A DNA stretch of 64,000 nt, from NCBI RefSeq assembly GCF_011759365.1, contig NZ_JAARLZ010000013.1:1-64000 (forward strand). Reading direction: 5' to 3'. Positions within the stretch are counted from its first letter, which is position 1. Every line of letters starts with the position of its first letter. The translations under genes and the position numbers were made by a program. Below, piece by piece: positions 1 through 8,425 of this stretch. Source of the DNA: Luteibacter anthropi (lineage in GTDB: Bacteria; Pseudomonadota; Gammaproteobacteria; Xanthomonadales; Rhodanobacteraceae). The notes under the pieces are model-generated. The model was given only the letters and a program-made list of their open reading frames with translations, ran no database searches and was not told the DNA's origin.

Positions 1-291
1 GGGGCCCAGTGCGGTGCGGTGGGTTTTCGCGAGAGGGTCACCTGCACACAAGCCGATGCAGCGTGGCGGTGTTTGCTGGTGAATCGGGGCGCTGGGTTCC
101 TGCGTTCGCAGGAACGACGGGTTGCGAGATTTCGATTCCCTGTCTACCCCTCACGTCGTCCCTGTGAAAACAGGGGCCCAGTGCGGTGCGGTGGGTTTTC
201 GCGAGAGGGTCACCTGCACACAAGCCGATGTAGCGTGGCGGTGTTTGCGGGTGGACCGGGGTGCTGGGTTCCTGCTTTCGCAGGAACGACG
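1..291. repeat. Tandem direct repeat with hairpin-forming ends, two copies
   Basis: The sequence starting at base 1 recurs at base 173 (period 172), with the first 80 or so bases nearly identical (GGGGCCCAGTGCGGTGCGGT start). Each copy ends in a hairpin: arms GTTCCTGCG/CGCAGGAAC at 96-115 and GTTCCTGC/GCAGGAAC at 268-287. A related hairpin (CCCTGT/ACAGGG) lies at 160-175. Hairpins of this kind next to a CCCAG or CGACGG motif are a common intergenic repeat in Xanthomonads and relatives (from memory). I see no gene in this stretch. The first copy may continue left of the window. Confidence 0.7.
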
Positions 292-295
292 GGGT

Positions 296-1714
296 TCATA
301 GAACGGGGTCGAACAGCCTTGCGACATGTAGTGCTACGCGCCGGAAATACGACAGGCGGCGGTAGTCGTTCGGGTTGACCTCATCGCTTTCGGCGAAATC
401 CCGTTGCAGCATCGCTTCGACATCGCTCGCCAATGCTTCATCCACATTCAACGACGTGATCTCGAAATTCAGCCGGAAGCTGCGGTTGTCGAGATTCATG
501 CTGCCCACCACGGCCGTATCGTCGTCGATCAGCATCACCTTCTGGTGAATGAAGCCCGGCCGATAGCGGAACATGCGAATGCCAGCCAGCGTGGCCTCAT
601 GGGCATACAACGTCGAAGCCATGAACACCGTCTTGTGGTCCGGCCGGATGGGAATGAGCACCCGCACGTCCACACCGCGGAACACGGCGAGGCGCAAGGC
701 ACCGAACACCGCCTGGTCAGGCACGAAGTAGGGCGTGGTGATCCACACACGCTTCGTCGCGGCATGAATGGCCTGGGTAAAGAACAGCGAGCAGCTTTCC
801 TGCCGGTCGGCCGGGCCGGTCGCCACGATCATGGTATTCGCACGGCCGCAACGCTCCGGGGGCGGCTGTGACGGCGGTCGCTCGCCGGTTACCCAGTACC
901 AGTCCTCCGCAAAGGCACGTTGCAGGTCGGCCACGGCGGGGCCTTCGATGCGAAGGTGCGTATCGCGCCACGGCGCGAGGGGCGGTTTCTCGCCAAGGTA
1001 TTCATCGCCGGCATTCAGGCCGCCGACGAAACCGTGCGTGCCATCCACCACCAGCACCTTGCGATGGTTGCGGAAGTTCAGCTGGAAGCGGTTGCGCCAG
1101 CGCCGCGTGGCGAAGGGATGCACCTGGATCCCGCCGTTGCGAAGCGTGGCGACGTAGCTGTCCGGCAGGGCATGGCTGCCGATGCCGTCATAGAGCACGC
1201 AGATATCGACGCCGGCCGCAGCACGCTCCAGCAGCGCATCGCGAAGCCGGCCGCCGAGACGATCATCGTGGATGATGAAGAACTGCACGAGCACATAGCG
1301 CTCGGCTTTGGCGATGGCCGCGAACATCGCAGCAAAGGCCTCTTCGCCATCCACCAGCAGGGTGAGCGCATTGCCCCCATGCATGGCGGTTTTTAGCATC
1401 CGGCCGATGGCAACGTAGCGCTCGTCATGTTCGGGCTGGGGATGAGGCAGCAGGGCGGCCTGGGTCTTGTGCGCTTCCTCGTGGAGCATGAAGAACCGCG
1501 CCTGGCGCTGGCGGTGCAGGTCCACGTAGCCGCCGAAGTGACTGGCACCCAGGAACAGGTAGGGAATGAGCGTCACGTAAGGCAGCAGGACCAGGCCCAG
1601 CACCCAGGCAAAGGCGCCCTGGGCGGTGCGCGTATGCATCACGGCGTGCATGGCGGCAAAGACGCCGCCCACATGAAGGCACAGGGCCGCCACGGCAATC
1701 AGGGTGGCGATCAT
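296..1714 (-). CDS. cls: Cardiolipin synthase (phospholipase D family)
   Basis: This 472-residue membrane enzyme makes cardiolipin by transferring a phosphatidyl group between two phosphatidylglycerol molecules at the inner membrane. Two N-terminal hydrophobic segments (about residues 1-25 and 33-56) match the PLD-nuclease N-terminal domain. They are followed by two HKD catalytic motifs: HRKVLVVDG near residue 217 and HQKVMLIDD near residue 390, each followed by a Gly-Ser/Gly-Asn type segment (VGGLNAGDEY, VGSMNLDNRS). The length fits ClsA-type enzymes. GAAGGAAG lies a few bases upstream of the ATG. The gene diverges from the MFS exporter gene, and its 3' end abuts the repeat array at the left edge. 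Which cls paralogue this is cannot be decided from one locus. Confidence 0.93.
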   Translation of the reverse strand: MIATLIAVAALCLHVGGVFAAMHAVMHTRTAQGAFAWVLGLVLLPYVTLIPYLFLGASHFGGYVDLHRQRQARFFMLHEEAHKTQAALLPHPQPEHDERYVAIGRMLKTAMHGGNALTLLVDGEEAFAAMFAAIAKAERYVLVQFFIIHDDRLGGRLRDALLERAAAGVDICVLYDGIGSHALPDSYVATLRNGGIQVHPFATRRWRNRFQLNFRNHRKVLVVDGTHGFVGGLNAGDEYLGEKPPLAPWRDTHLRIEGPAVADLQRAFAEDWYWVTGERPPSQPPPERCGRANTMIVATGPADRQESCSLFFTQAIHAATKRVWITTPYFVPDQAVFGALRLAVFRGVDVRVLIPIRPDHKTVFMASTLYAHEATLAGIRMFRYRPGFIHQKVMLIDDDTAVVGSMNLDNRSFRLNFEITSLNVDEALASDVEAMLQRDFAESDEVNPNDYRRLSYFRRVALHVARLFDPVL

Positions 1715-1830
1715 GGCCGACTTCCTTCGATATTCAAGTTTTCGGCAACAATCTTTGTCGCGTACAGGAGTTTTTGCATGCCTGGCCTGGCTGGAGAATG
1801 GACACCATTGCTTTCTTCCGAGCCTATCCT

Positions 1831-3021
1831 ATGCACACCCCGTCGTCCCGTCTGCCCTTGTTGGCACTGTCGGTGGCTGCCTTTGCCATCGGCACCACCG
1901 AGTTCGTCATCATGGGGCTGCTGCCCGAAGTGGCTGCCGACCTGAAGGTCAGCATCCCCTCGGCCGGCATGCTGGTGTCCGGCTATGCCCTCGGCGTTGC
2001 CGTCGGCGCGCCGGTGCTGGCCGCCCTGACCGCGAAGCTGGAGCGCAAGCGTGCCCTGTTGCTGCTGCTCGGCTTGTTCATCCTGGGCAACCTGTTGTGC
2101 GCCGTGGCGCCGGGCTACGACGTGCTGATGGTGGCCCGCGTCATCGCGGCCTTCTGTCATGGCTCGTTCTTCGGCATCGGTGCCGTCGTGGCGGCGCATC
2201 TGGTGCCGGCAAACCAGCGGGCCCGGGCCATTGCGATGATGTTCGCCGGCCTCACCCTGGCCAACGTGCTGGGCGTGCCGTTCGGTACCTTCCTGGGGCA
2301 GTGGGCGGGATGGCGCTCCACGTTCTGGGCGGTGACGGGGCTGGGTATCCTCGCCGCGATCGCCGTGGTCCGTTTCGTGCCGGCGTTGCCGAACCTGAAA
2401 GCTCCCGACATGGCGCGGGAACTGCGGGTGTTGCGCGAACCGCAGGCGCTGATCGCCCTGGCGATGACCGTGCTGGGCTTCGGCGGCGTGTTCACGGTGT
2501 TCACCTACATCGCGCCCATCCTGCAGGAACAATCGCATATCAGCCCGCAGTGGACGGGCGCCGTGCTGGTGCTGTTCGGCGTGGGCACCACCATCGGCAA
2601 CATGCTGGGCGGTCGTCTTGCCGACTGGAAGCTGATGCCGTCGCTGATGGGCATCCTCGTGGTGCTGGCCGTGCTGATGGCGGCCTTCGCCTGGACGATG
2701 CATTCCACCGTTGCATCCATCGTGACCGTGTTCGTCTGGGGCGTGGCCGCCTTTGCGACCGTGGCACCGCTGCAGTCGCGGGTGGTGCATGTGGCAGGCG
2801 ACGCGCCGAATCTTGCGTCGACGCTGAATATCGCCGCGTTCAACCTGGGTAACGCGGGCGGTGCATGGCTGGGTGGTGCGGTGATCGGCGCAGGGTATGC
2901 GTTGCCGGTGGTAAGCCTCGCCGGTGCGGCCGTCACGGTGGTGGGCTTGCTGGTGACGATGGTCAGTGTGGTGATGGAGCGGCGCAGCGCGGCTGGCATG
3001 GTGACAGCGGGTTGTGCCTGA
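1831..3021 (+). CDS. MFS transporter, DHA1 family (AraJ/sugar- or drug-efflux type)
   Basis: This is a 12-helix major facilitator of about 396 residues. The start FAIGTTEFVIMGLLPEVAAD is the signature of the AraJ/SotB/Cml exporter branch, which moves sugars, arabinose or chloramphenicol-like drugs out by proton antiport. I chose the ATG at 1831 because it places the first helix about 8 residues in, as in the family. In-frame upstream alternatives are a TTG at 1774 and an ATG at 1798. A good AGGAG at 1766-1770 precedes the TTG, and also an out-of-frame ATG at 1778, so the 5' end is uncertain. The gene is divergent from cls. Its substrate cannot be told from sequence. Confidence 0.88.
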   Translation: MHTPSSRLPLLALSVAAFAIGTTEFVIMGLLPEVAADLKVSIPSAGMLVSGYALGVAVGAPVLAALTAKLERKRALLLLLGLFILGNLLCAVAPGYDVLMVARVIAAFCHGSFFGIGAVVAAHLVPANQRARAIAMMFAGLTLANVLGVPFGTFLGQWAGWRSTFWAVTGLGILAAIAVVRFVPALPNLKAPDMARELRVLREPQALIALAMTVLGFGGVFTVFTYIAPILQEQSHISPQWTGAVLVLFGVGTTIGNMLGGRLADWKLMPSLMGILVVLAVLMAAFAWTMHSTVASIVTVFVWGVAAFATVAPLQSRVVHVAGDAPNLASTLNIAAFNLGNAGGAWLGGAVIGAGYALPVVSLAGAAVTVVGLLVTMVSVVMERRSAAGMVTAGCA

Positions 3022-3041
3022 ACCCCCAAGACATCGTCACC

Positions 3042-3130
3042 TTGTAGGAGCGCGCCTTGCGCGCGACCGGTCGATGCGATGCATGGATGATGTTCGTGAT
3101 AACCGGTCGCGCGCAGGCGCGCTCCTACAA
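3042..3130. repeat. REP-like inverted pair (family A)
   Basis: Half-site GTAGGAGCGCGCC at 3044 faces its reverse complement ending CTCCTAC at 3128, separated by a unique spacer. The pair lies 20 bases after the MFS stop codon, between two convergent genes, and can form a long hairpin. It is the first of about 15 family members in the window. Confidence 0.85.
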
Positions 3131-3180
3131 CAGCTTGCGATCACATGGGGTTGGGCCGCCCGTCGCTGCGCCGAGCGTAG

Positions 3181-3210
3181 GGCCGAAGGCGGCCCCGCCC
3201 CACGAAGCGA
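3181..3210. repeat. Short dispersed repeat (family C), copy 1
   Basis: The segment GGCCGAAGGCGGCCCCGCCC followed by CACGAAGCGA resembles 16124-16154 (GGCCGAAAGGCGAGCCCACC then CTACGAAGCGA). Both copies lie close to a family-A repeat in an intergenic region. It is probably a second small dispersed repeat; here it ends just before the 3' end of the flavoprotein gene. Confidence 0.4.
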
Positions 3211-3216
3211 TCCGCA

Positions 3217-4638
3217 TCACTTCGCGGGTTTATCCGCCACCAGCATGTTCGCCACCGCCTGCGCCTGCCTGCGGATCTCGGGAATGGCCGTCGACTCCCA
3301 CAGGGCCCCGCGCAGCAGGCTGCCGATGGCGAAGAGATTGCCGCGTGCCTTGCCATCCGCATCGAGCAGATGACCATCCGGTTTCGCCTTCAGCCCCAGC
3401 CCCAGCGGATCGGGCAGCACGAACTTGCCGACCACCAGCTGCTTCATGAGGTGATGCTCGGTACGCAATGTGTCGGTGTTGAGGCCGACCGTCTGCACGA
3501 CGATGTCGTAAGACTCGGTGAGTTCGTTGCCACCGGGCAGTGATCGCACGACGTTGAGCTCGCCGTCCGGCGACAGCGTGGCCGAACGCATGCGGCCACG
3601 CAGGCGCTTCAGACGGTCGGCTTTTTCAAGCTTGACGATGGCGTCGGTGACCTGCGGTGGCATGCGATGGCGTGCGCGCTCCCAGGCCCAGCGTGCATGG
3701 CGCAGGAAACGGGCGCGTTCGGTGTCCGGCAGTTCGGCCCACAAGGACTGCGTATGCGGACGCATGCCATCGATGACGGTGCGCCAGTCCACCGTGCGCT
3801 CTTCATCGCTGTTCGTGCCGTGTGCATAGCGACCGAGCCCCATGGCCTTGCGTATGCGCTTCGACCAGTTGCGTACATTGGGGTCGTCACGCAGGGTCTC
3901 GATCAGGTCACTGCCGTCGTCACCGGGAACCGAAGGGGAATCCAGGTGCGGTTCGGGCAGCTTGCCGTGTCGCGACAGGGCGGTGAAGCGCGCGTTCGGC
4001 CACTTCGCCGACAGCTCCAGCAGGACGTCCACGGCCGTGAGGCCAAGACCGATCACCAGCACGCGCAAGGGGCGCTCGTCTTCCGGTGCCGAGGCGAGGT
4101 AAGGCCATGGATCGGTGACGTACCGACCGCTGGCCAGGGCGGCCTCGTGCACGCCCGGCAGGGGACGCGGAGGCAGCGAGCCGATGGCCAGCACCGCCGC
4201 GTCGGCCTGGGCCTCTTCATCGCCGTAGCCGATAGTGACGCCGTCCTTCGAGGGCACCAGCGAATCGGCCGTGAAGGGCACCACGTTGACGTGATGCTTG
4301 AGGCCCGGCGCATTCTTGATGGCCTGCTCGACACGTTCGCGCAGGAAATTGCCGTACAGCTTGCGCGGCAGGAAATCGGAACCCTTGACGCTGGCGTCGT
4401 GCGACTGGGCGTATTCGAGGAAGCCACCGGGCTTGCTCACGAACATGCCCATGGAGGCCGCACGCACGTTGAGCAGGTGGCGCTCGGAGGGCGTGCCGTA
4501 CGCGACACCGCGACCCGCTTCCGGGCCGCCGGCGTACCAATCAAGGTGAAGCGGCTTTGCCGTGCGCCGCTCCAGCAATTCGCTCACCAGCGTCGCCGCT
4601 GCTGCGCCACCGCCGATGATGGCGACTTTCTGAAACAT
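3217..4638 (-). CDS. FAD/NAD(P)-binding protein (NAD_binding_9 type)
   Basis: A 473-residue flavoprotein of unknown substrate. The N-terminus carries a Rossmann dinucleotide site (VAIIGGGAAAATLVSELL, residues 5-22), and a second nucleotide-binding region lies near residue 190 (RVLVIGLGLTAVDVLLEL). The layout matches the large FAD-NAD(P)-binding family related to hydroxyacyl and lysine/ornithine N-oxygenase-like enzymes; I see no motif that fixes a reaction. AAGGACC precedes the ATG. It lies 46 bases downstream of the cysteine dioxygenase gene on the same strand, so the two are probably co-transcribed and may both act in thiol or sulfur-compound oxidation (inference from context only). Confidence 0.8.
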   Translation of the reverse strand: MFQKVAIIGGGAAAATLVSELLERRTAKPLHLDWYAGGPEAGRGVAYGTPSERHLLNVRAASMGMFVSKPGGFLEYAQSHDASVKGSDFLPRKLYGNFLRERVEQAIKNAPGLKHHVNVVPFTADSLVPSKDGVTIGYGDEEAQADAAVLAIGSLPPRPLPGVHEAALASGRYVTDPWPYLASAPEDERPLRVLVIGLGLTAVDVLLELSAKWPNARFTALSRHGKLPEPHLDSPSVPGDDGSDLIETLRDDPNVRNWSKRIRKAMGLGRYAHGTNSDEERTVDWRTVIDGMRPHTQSLWAELPDTERARFLRHARWAWERARHRMPPQVTDAIVKLEKADRLKRLRGRMRSATLSPDGELNVVRSLPGGNELTESYDIVVQTVGLNTDTLRTEHHLMKQLVVGKFVLPDPLGLGLKAKPDGHLLDADGKARGNLFAIGSLLRGALWESTAIPEIRRQAQAVANMLVADKPAK

Positions 4639-4684
4639 GTGTTGGTCCTTCGCCCGTAGGGTGGGGTGGAGGGCCGTGAGACCG

Positions 4685-5263
4685 TCAGGCCGTCAGGCGT
4701 CCCGCGATGATCGACTGCCTCGGTCGTGCGATCCAGTGTCCCGAAGGACCGGGCTGCTCATACGCGAGGTACTGTGCCAGATCGCCACCATACACGTGAA
4801 GCGTGAGCGCGGTGTCGTGCCGCGACAGATTGCGGCAGCGATGCGCATGAACTTCCGTGGCATCGAACCATGTTGCATCCCCCGGCCCCAGCCAGGTACG
4901 GCCGCTGCTGCGCAGCGCGTGCTCGTCGTCGCCGCGGTCGAAGGACTCTACTTCGAGCGCGCCGGCGATGGTCACCTCAAGGCCCCACAGGCCGCCATGG
5001 TCGTGCACCGGCGTGGTGTATCCCGGCGGCCAGGCCATGACGAGCACGCTCACGGGCGGCCGCGACCGCTCGGCGATCATCCAGCGCTCGAAGCCCCGGC
5101 GGCGCTCGCGCAGCGCACCGAGCGAGGCCATGGCCTCGCCGTTGCGCGCGTGCAGCACGCGCCCGATCTCGCGGCCCATGCTGGCAAGGTCCGGGTGCTC
5201 GGCGTCCGACAGGTCGAACGCGATGTCCCGCAAGGTGGTGATGATGGAAGAACGTTTACCCAT
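4685..5263 (-). CDS. Cysteine dioxygenase family protein (cupin)
   Basis: A 192-residue single-domain cupin. The metal-binding motif TTPVHDHGGLWGLE supplies His87 and His89, and a third histidine candidate lies in FDATEVHAHR (139/141). This matches thiol dioxygenases, which use non-heme iron and O2 to oxidise cysteine or 3-mercaptopropionate to a sulfinic acid in the cytoplasm. The sequence does not say which thiol is used. It is the first gene of a likely two-gene unit with the downstream flavoprotein. It is divergent from the small membrane protein gene at 5426. Confidence 0.85.
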   Translation of the reverse strand: MGKRSSIITTLRDIAFDLSDAEHPDLASMGREIGRVLHARNGEAMASLGALRERRRGFERWMIAERSRPPVSVLVMAWPPGYTTPVHDHGGLWGLEVTIAGALEVESFDRGDDEHALRSSGRTWLGPGDATWFDATEVHAHRCRNLSRHDTALTLHVYGGDLAQYLAYEQPGPSGHWIARPRQSIIAGRLTA

Positions 5264-5425
5264 GGAAGGGTCCGCCCCGTAAATCGACTGAGCGGAAGTG
5301 GAGCATGGGCGCCGTTAAACACTCGTAACCCCCCGTCATGAAAATCGCTTTAAACTTTTCCCTGGCAGGCCGCATCGAAGGGACGAACCGCCCGCAAGCG
5401 GCCCCGCTCAACGGAGAGCCCCGCC

Positions 5426-5716
5426 ATGATCATCCTCACTTCGCTCGTTGTCCTCGCTGCCGGTTTCTGGCTGGTCTTCGCCCTCATCGGCGCCGTCCTG
5501 AAGCTGTTCTTCGGCATTGTCGGTGGCGTGTTCAGCCTGGTCGGCAGCCTCCTGGGCGCCGTCATCGGTGGCGTGGCGATGCTGCTGGTCGCCCCCGTGG
5601 TGGTCCTGGCCCTGCTGCCGGTCCTGTTGCCGGTGGCCTTCCTGGTGCTGCTGGTGTGGGCCATCGCCCGGGCCACCCGCAAGCCGGTCGTGGTGGTGAC
5701 GTCGACGTCGCACTGA
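5426..5716 (+). CDS. Small, almost wholly hydrophobic membrane protein
   Basis: A 96-residue protein that is nearly all Val, Leu, Ala and Gly. It has about three membrane segments (residues 3-30, 30-58, 58-82) with glycine-rich turns (GIVGGVFSLVGSLLGAVIGG), then a short basic tail ATRKPVVVV ending in Thr/Ser/His. I do not recognise a family. The ATG follows an AACGGAGAG ribosome site. The upstream gap (5264-5425) has an AT-rich patch at 5338-5360 that could hold the promoter. It converges with the TonB gene 17 bases away. Confidence 0.7.
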   Translation: MIILTSLVVLAAGFWLVFALIGAVLKLFFGIVGGVFSLVGSLLGAVIGGVAMLLVAPVVVLALLPVLLPVAFLVLLVWAIARATRKPVVVVTSTSH

Positions 5717-5733
5717 CGCCGGCGTTCCTTGGG

Positions 5734-6396
5734 TCAGAGTTTTCTCAGGTCAAACGTGACGGGGATGCGCGCCCAGGCGCGCACGGCCCTGCCGTTGGCC
5801 GTGGCAGGCTGGAAACGCCATGCGGCCAGCACCTGGTCGCGGGCCGTCTTGTCCAGGATCTCGTGACCGCTGCTCTGCTCGATCTCCACCTGTAGCGGCT
5901 TGCCGGCCTCGTCCACCAGCACGCGCAGGGTCACCGTGCCTTCCATGCGCCGGCTGATCGCCGCCCTCGGATAGGCCGGGGCGGGGGCCGAGACGTAGGC
6001 CAGGTGGGCTTCCACCGGGGCCGCTTCCACGGCCGGCGGGGACTGCACGACCTCGGTCGGTGCCACCATCGGTGCGCTGCCTTCGTCGCTGGCTGTCGGC
6101 ACCACGGCGGGCGGTGCCACGGTCTGCGGTTTCACGATGTGGGTCGGTGTGTCGTGCTTCACGACGGGTAGCGGTTTCATGTCGATTGGCGGGGGTGGAA
6201 CAACCTTCGGCTCCACGGGGTGATCGATCAGCCGGATCGAGGGCGTGGGCAGCGGCGCGGTGACGATCTGCGCCACCATGGGTCGCATTACGGCGATGAG
6301 GGCGGCGGCGTTGAGGGCGATCGCTGCGCTCATGGCAACGATGCGGACGGTATCCGGGTGAACCCCGGCCAGGGACTGCGGACGAGCGAACGACAT
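5734..6396 (-). CDS. tonB: TonB-family energy transducer
   Basis: This 220-residue protein would link the proton motive force at the inner membrane to TonB-dependent outer-membrane receptors. It has a short cytoplasmic start, one membrane anchor (about residues 20-42), a Pro/Val-rich periplasmic stretch (about 45-130), and a C-terminal TonB domain (about 135-220) containing YPRAAISRRMEGTVTLRVLV and ending in IPVTFDLRKL. No exbB or exbD gene is adjacent, so it is probably one of several TonB paralogues. A TonB-dependent receptor lies 10 kb away at 16254, but no direct pairing can be inferred. Confidence 0.88.
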   Translation of the reverse strand: MSFARPQSLAGVHPDTVRIVAMSAAIALNAAALIAVMRPMVAQIVTAPLPTPSIRLIDHPVEPKVVPPPPIDMKPLPVVKHDTPTHIVKPQTVAPPAVVPTASDEGSAPMVAPTEVVQSPPAVEAAPVEAHLAYVSAPAPAYPRAAISRRMEGTVTLRVLVDEAGKPLQVEIEQSSGHEILDKTARDQVLAAWRFQPATANGRAVRAWARIPVTFDLRKL

Positions 6397-6555
6397 GAGC
6401 CACCTCCATGCACTGTGGGGGAAGGTGATGCGCGGTCGGGAACACGGCCGGGTGGGGGCCGGCGGGGATCGTGTTCAGGTCCGGTTTCAGATTAGGCCCG
6501 GGTCGAAGGTTCTTGCAATAGGGATGTGCGTGGCGATCGGCACAACCGGTTACGT

Positions 6556-6625
6556 TGTAGGAGCGCGCCTTGCGCGCGACCGGTTTTCGCGATGATCCGG
6601 TCGCGCGCGAGGCGCGCTCCTACAG
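6556..6625. repeat. REP-like inverted pair (family A)
   Basis: GTAGGAGCGCGCCTTGCGCG and its reverse complement face each other across a short spacer. The pair lies between the upstream region of tonB and the 3' end of the universal stress gene, whose stop codon is 8 bases further on. Confidence 0.85.
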
Positions 6626-6633
6626 GGAGCTTT

Positions 6634-7461
6634 CTAGTGCGCCACGAGCATCGGCACGTCGGATTGCATGAAGAGATAGCGCGTGGTGCCGCCCAGCACC
6701 ATTTCCGAGAGGCGCGAACGCCCCCAGGCGCCCATCACGATCAGGTCGGCACCGTCGCGGTGAGCGATGTCGAGCAGGGCGGGGCCGGGTGACGAAAGCG
6801 CAGACTCGTCGAGCCGGCGGACCTCGGCCTTCACACCATGGGTGTCCAGCCAGCCGCAGATATCGGTATCGGGCAGGGCGCAGGTGCCGGTGTCCTCGTC
6901 GCGGCTGCCGTCGATCACGGTCACCCGCGCCGCCTTGCGCAGCAAGGGCAGGGACGAACGCACGGCCAGCGCGGATTCGCGGCTGCCGCTCCAGGCCACC
7001 AGGACGTGTTCGCCCAGTGTTTCGACTGGTGCATTGTCCGGCACCACGAGCACACCACGGCTGGAGGCGAAGACCGTACGCGATACCACCCCGAAACCGA
7101 TGGGTGCGTCGCCACGCATGGTGGACGACCGTTCCATCACCACCAGGTCGTAGCCGGCCGAGGCATGGGCCAGCAGGGTGACGGTATCTCCCGTGCCGAC
7201 CCGCCAGTTGCCTTTCAGACCCTTCGAAGCCAGCAGAGCGGCCCAGTCGTCCCCGATGGCCTTGGCGTCGCTGGTGCGCTGACGCACGGCGTCCAGTTGC
7301 ATGGGGACGGCCTCGGGCACCGTAAAGGCGGTAGCCGGCAGATCCACCACATGCATGGCGTCCAGCCGGGCGTCGATGCGTGAGGCCATGGCCAGCGCGG
7401 CCCGCAGGCCGGAACCCTGGGGCGGAAGACGGGCGATGTGCAGCAGCAGTTCGAGGGTCAT
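6634..7461 (-). CDS. Tandem universal stress protein (UspA family)
   Basis: A 275-residue cytoplasmic protein with two UspA domains (about residues 1-140 and 150-275). The C-terminal domain keeps the ATP-binding signature MGAWGRSRLSEMVLGGTT (G-x2-G-x9-G-T pattern), so it probably binds ATP. Such tandem Usp proteins help cells survive nutrient, oxidative or hypoxic stress, although the biochemical role is unclear. The ATG at 7461 was chosen because MTLELLLHIA begins the first Usp beta strand; the frame stays open upstream to 7602. It is divergent from the hemolysin III gene, sharing a 139-base gap. Confidence 0.85.
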   Translation of the reverse strand: MTLELLLHIARLPPQGSGLRAALAMASRIDARLDAMHVVDLPATAFTVPEAVPMQLDAVRQRTSDAKAIGDDWAALLASKGLKGNWRVGTGDTVTLLAHASAGYDLVVMERSSTMRGDAPIGFGVVSRTVFASSRGVLVVPDNAPVETLGEHVLVAWSGSRESALAVRSSLPLLRKAARVTVIDGSRDEDTGTCALPDTDICGWLDTHGVKAEVRRLDESALSSPGPALLDIAHRDGADLIVMGAWGRSRLSEMVLGGTTRYLFMQSDVPMLVAH

Positions 7462-7600
7462 GCCCGCATGGAACACCGCCCCGCGGGGCAGGTCAATGGC
7501 CGTTCCGTGATGAATGCCGCGGAAGGCCAATTGCGAGCGGTTCTCGTCAAGGGGGCGGCTGGAGTACGCTCGGGGTCCCCACCCAGCGAACCGACAGCCC

Positions 7601-8266
7601 ATGACCCTCGACAGCGCGCGCCCGCGCTACCCCTTCGCCGAAGAAGTCGCCAGCAGCGTGATCCACGGCATCGGCCTGGTCCTGAGCATCGCGGGCCTGG
7701 CGGTGCTGGTGGCCTTCGCGGCGATGTACGGCGGCACCCGTGCGGTGGTCGCCAGTTCCGTGTTCGGTACGACATTGATCCTGCTCTACACGGCATCGAC
7801 GCTGTATCACTCGATTCCGGGCGAGATCCCCAAGCGCGTGCTGCGCACGCTCGACCATATCGCCATTTTCCTGCTTATCGCAGGCACCTATACGCCGTTC
7901 ACCCTGCTGGCGCTTCCGGGGGCCTGGGGCTGGGGCTTGTTCGCCACGATCTGGACGCTGGCCCTGGTGGGCAGTGCGGCCGAGCTGGGCATGCTCAAGC
8001 GCTACCGCAAGGCGGCCGTGGTGATGTACGTGCTGATGGGATGGGTGGCCGTGGTGGCGATCCAGCCGTTACGGCAGAACGTGGAAACGGGCGGACTGGT
8101 GCTGCTGTTTGCCGGTGGTGTCGCCTACACGGCGGGCGTGCCGTTCTATGTCGCGAAGAAGCTGCCGTTCGGGCATGCGATCTGGCATTTCTTCGTGCTG
8201 GCGGGGAGCGTGCTGCACTACCTGGCGATTCTGCTTTACGTCATTCCTGACGCGCCGTCGCATTGA
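7601..8266 (+). CDS. Hemolysin III / PAQR family membrane protein
   Basis: A 221-residue integral membrane protein with seven predicted helices. Family landmarks are YTASTLYHS (residues 64-72 region) with a conserved Ser and His, the TLDHIAIFLLIAGTYTPF segment, and the C-terminal HAIWHFFVLAGSVLHYLA with paired His residues that form a metal site in the PAQR superfamily. Despite the name, bacterial members are usually not proven haemolysins; a role in lipid or membrane homeostasis is suspected. The ATG at 7601 fits the family start; an upstream in-frame ATG at 7514 would add 29 unrelated residues. Confidence 0.9.
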   Translation: MTLDSARPRYPFAEEVASSVIHGIGLVLSIAGLAVLVAFAAMYGGTRAVVASSVFGTTLILLYTASTLYHSIPGEIPKRVLRTLDHIAIFLLIAGTYTPFTLLALPGAWGWGLFATIWTLALVGSAAELGMLKRYRKAAVVMYVLMGWVAVVAIQPLRQNVETGGLVLLFAGGVAYTAGVPFYVAKKLPFGHAIWHFFVLAGSVLHYLAILLYVIPDAPSH

Positions 8267-8269
8267 TCC

Positions 8270-8296
8270 ATCGCCGATGCGATCGGCTCCCACCCC
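8270..8296. repeat. Short repeat family B, copy 1
   Basis: ATCGCCGATGCGATCGGCTC followed by CCACCCC occurs here and again at 15914-15940 with one difference. Both copies follow a stop codon and precede a family-A repeat by 30-60 bases. The sequence contains the palindrome CCGATGCGATCGG and resembles other bacterial REP families (inference). Confidence 0.6.
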
Positions 8297-8328
8297 TTCG
8301 GTAGGCAACGTTGCACTGAACCTTGCGT

Positions 8329-8397
8329 TGTAGGAGCGCGCCTTGCGCGCGACCGGGTTGTCGCGATAACCGGTCGCGCGCAAGGCGCGCTCCTACA
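8329..8397. repeat. REP-like inverted pair (family A)
   Basis: GTAGGAGCGCGCCTTGCGCG pairs with its reverse complement over a 15-20 base spacer. It lies between the convergent hemolysin III and DUF885 genes, where it may also stop transcription from both sides. Confidence 0.85.
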
Positions 8398-8425
8398 GGG
8401 GTTTTGTACGAATCAGCGGTGAGGC

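Noticed and set aside
1-291. Possible CRISPR array
   Set aside because: Only two direct repeats of about 80-120 bases, with no short repeat-spacer pattern and no cas genes anywhere.
1778-1945. Short frame from ATG 1778 behind a good AGGAG site upstream of the MFS gene
   Set aside because: It runs into the MFS gene out of frame and has no family-like sequence; it may only reflect an unclear MFS start.
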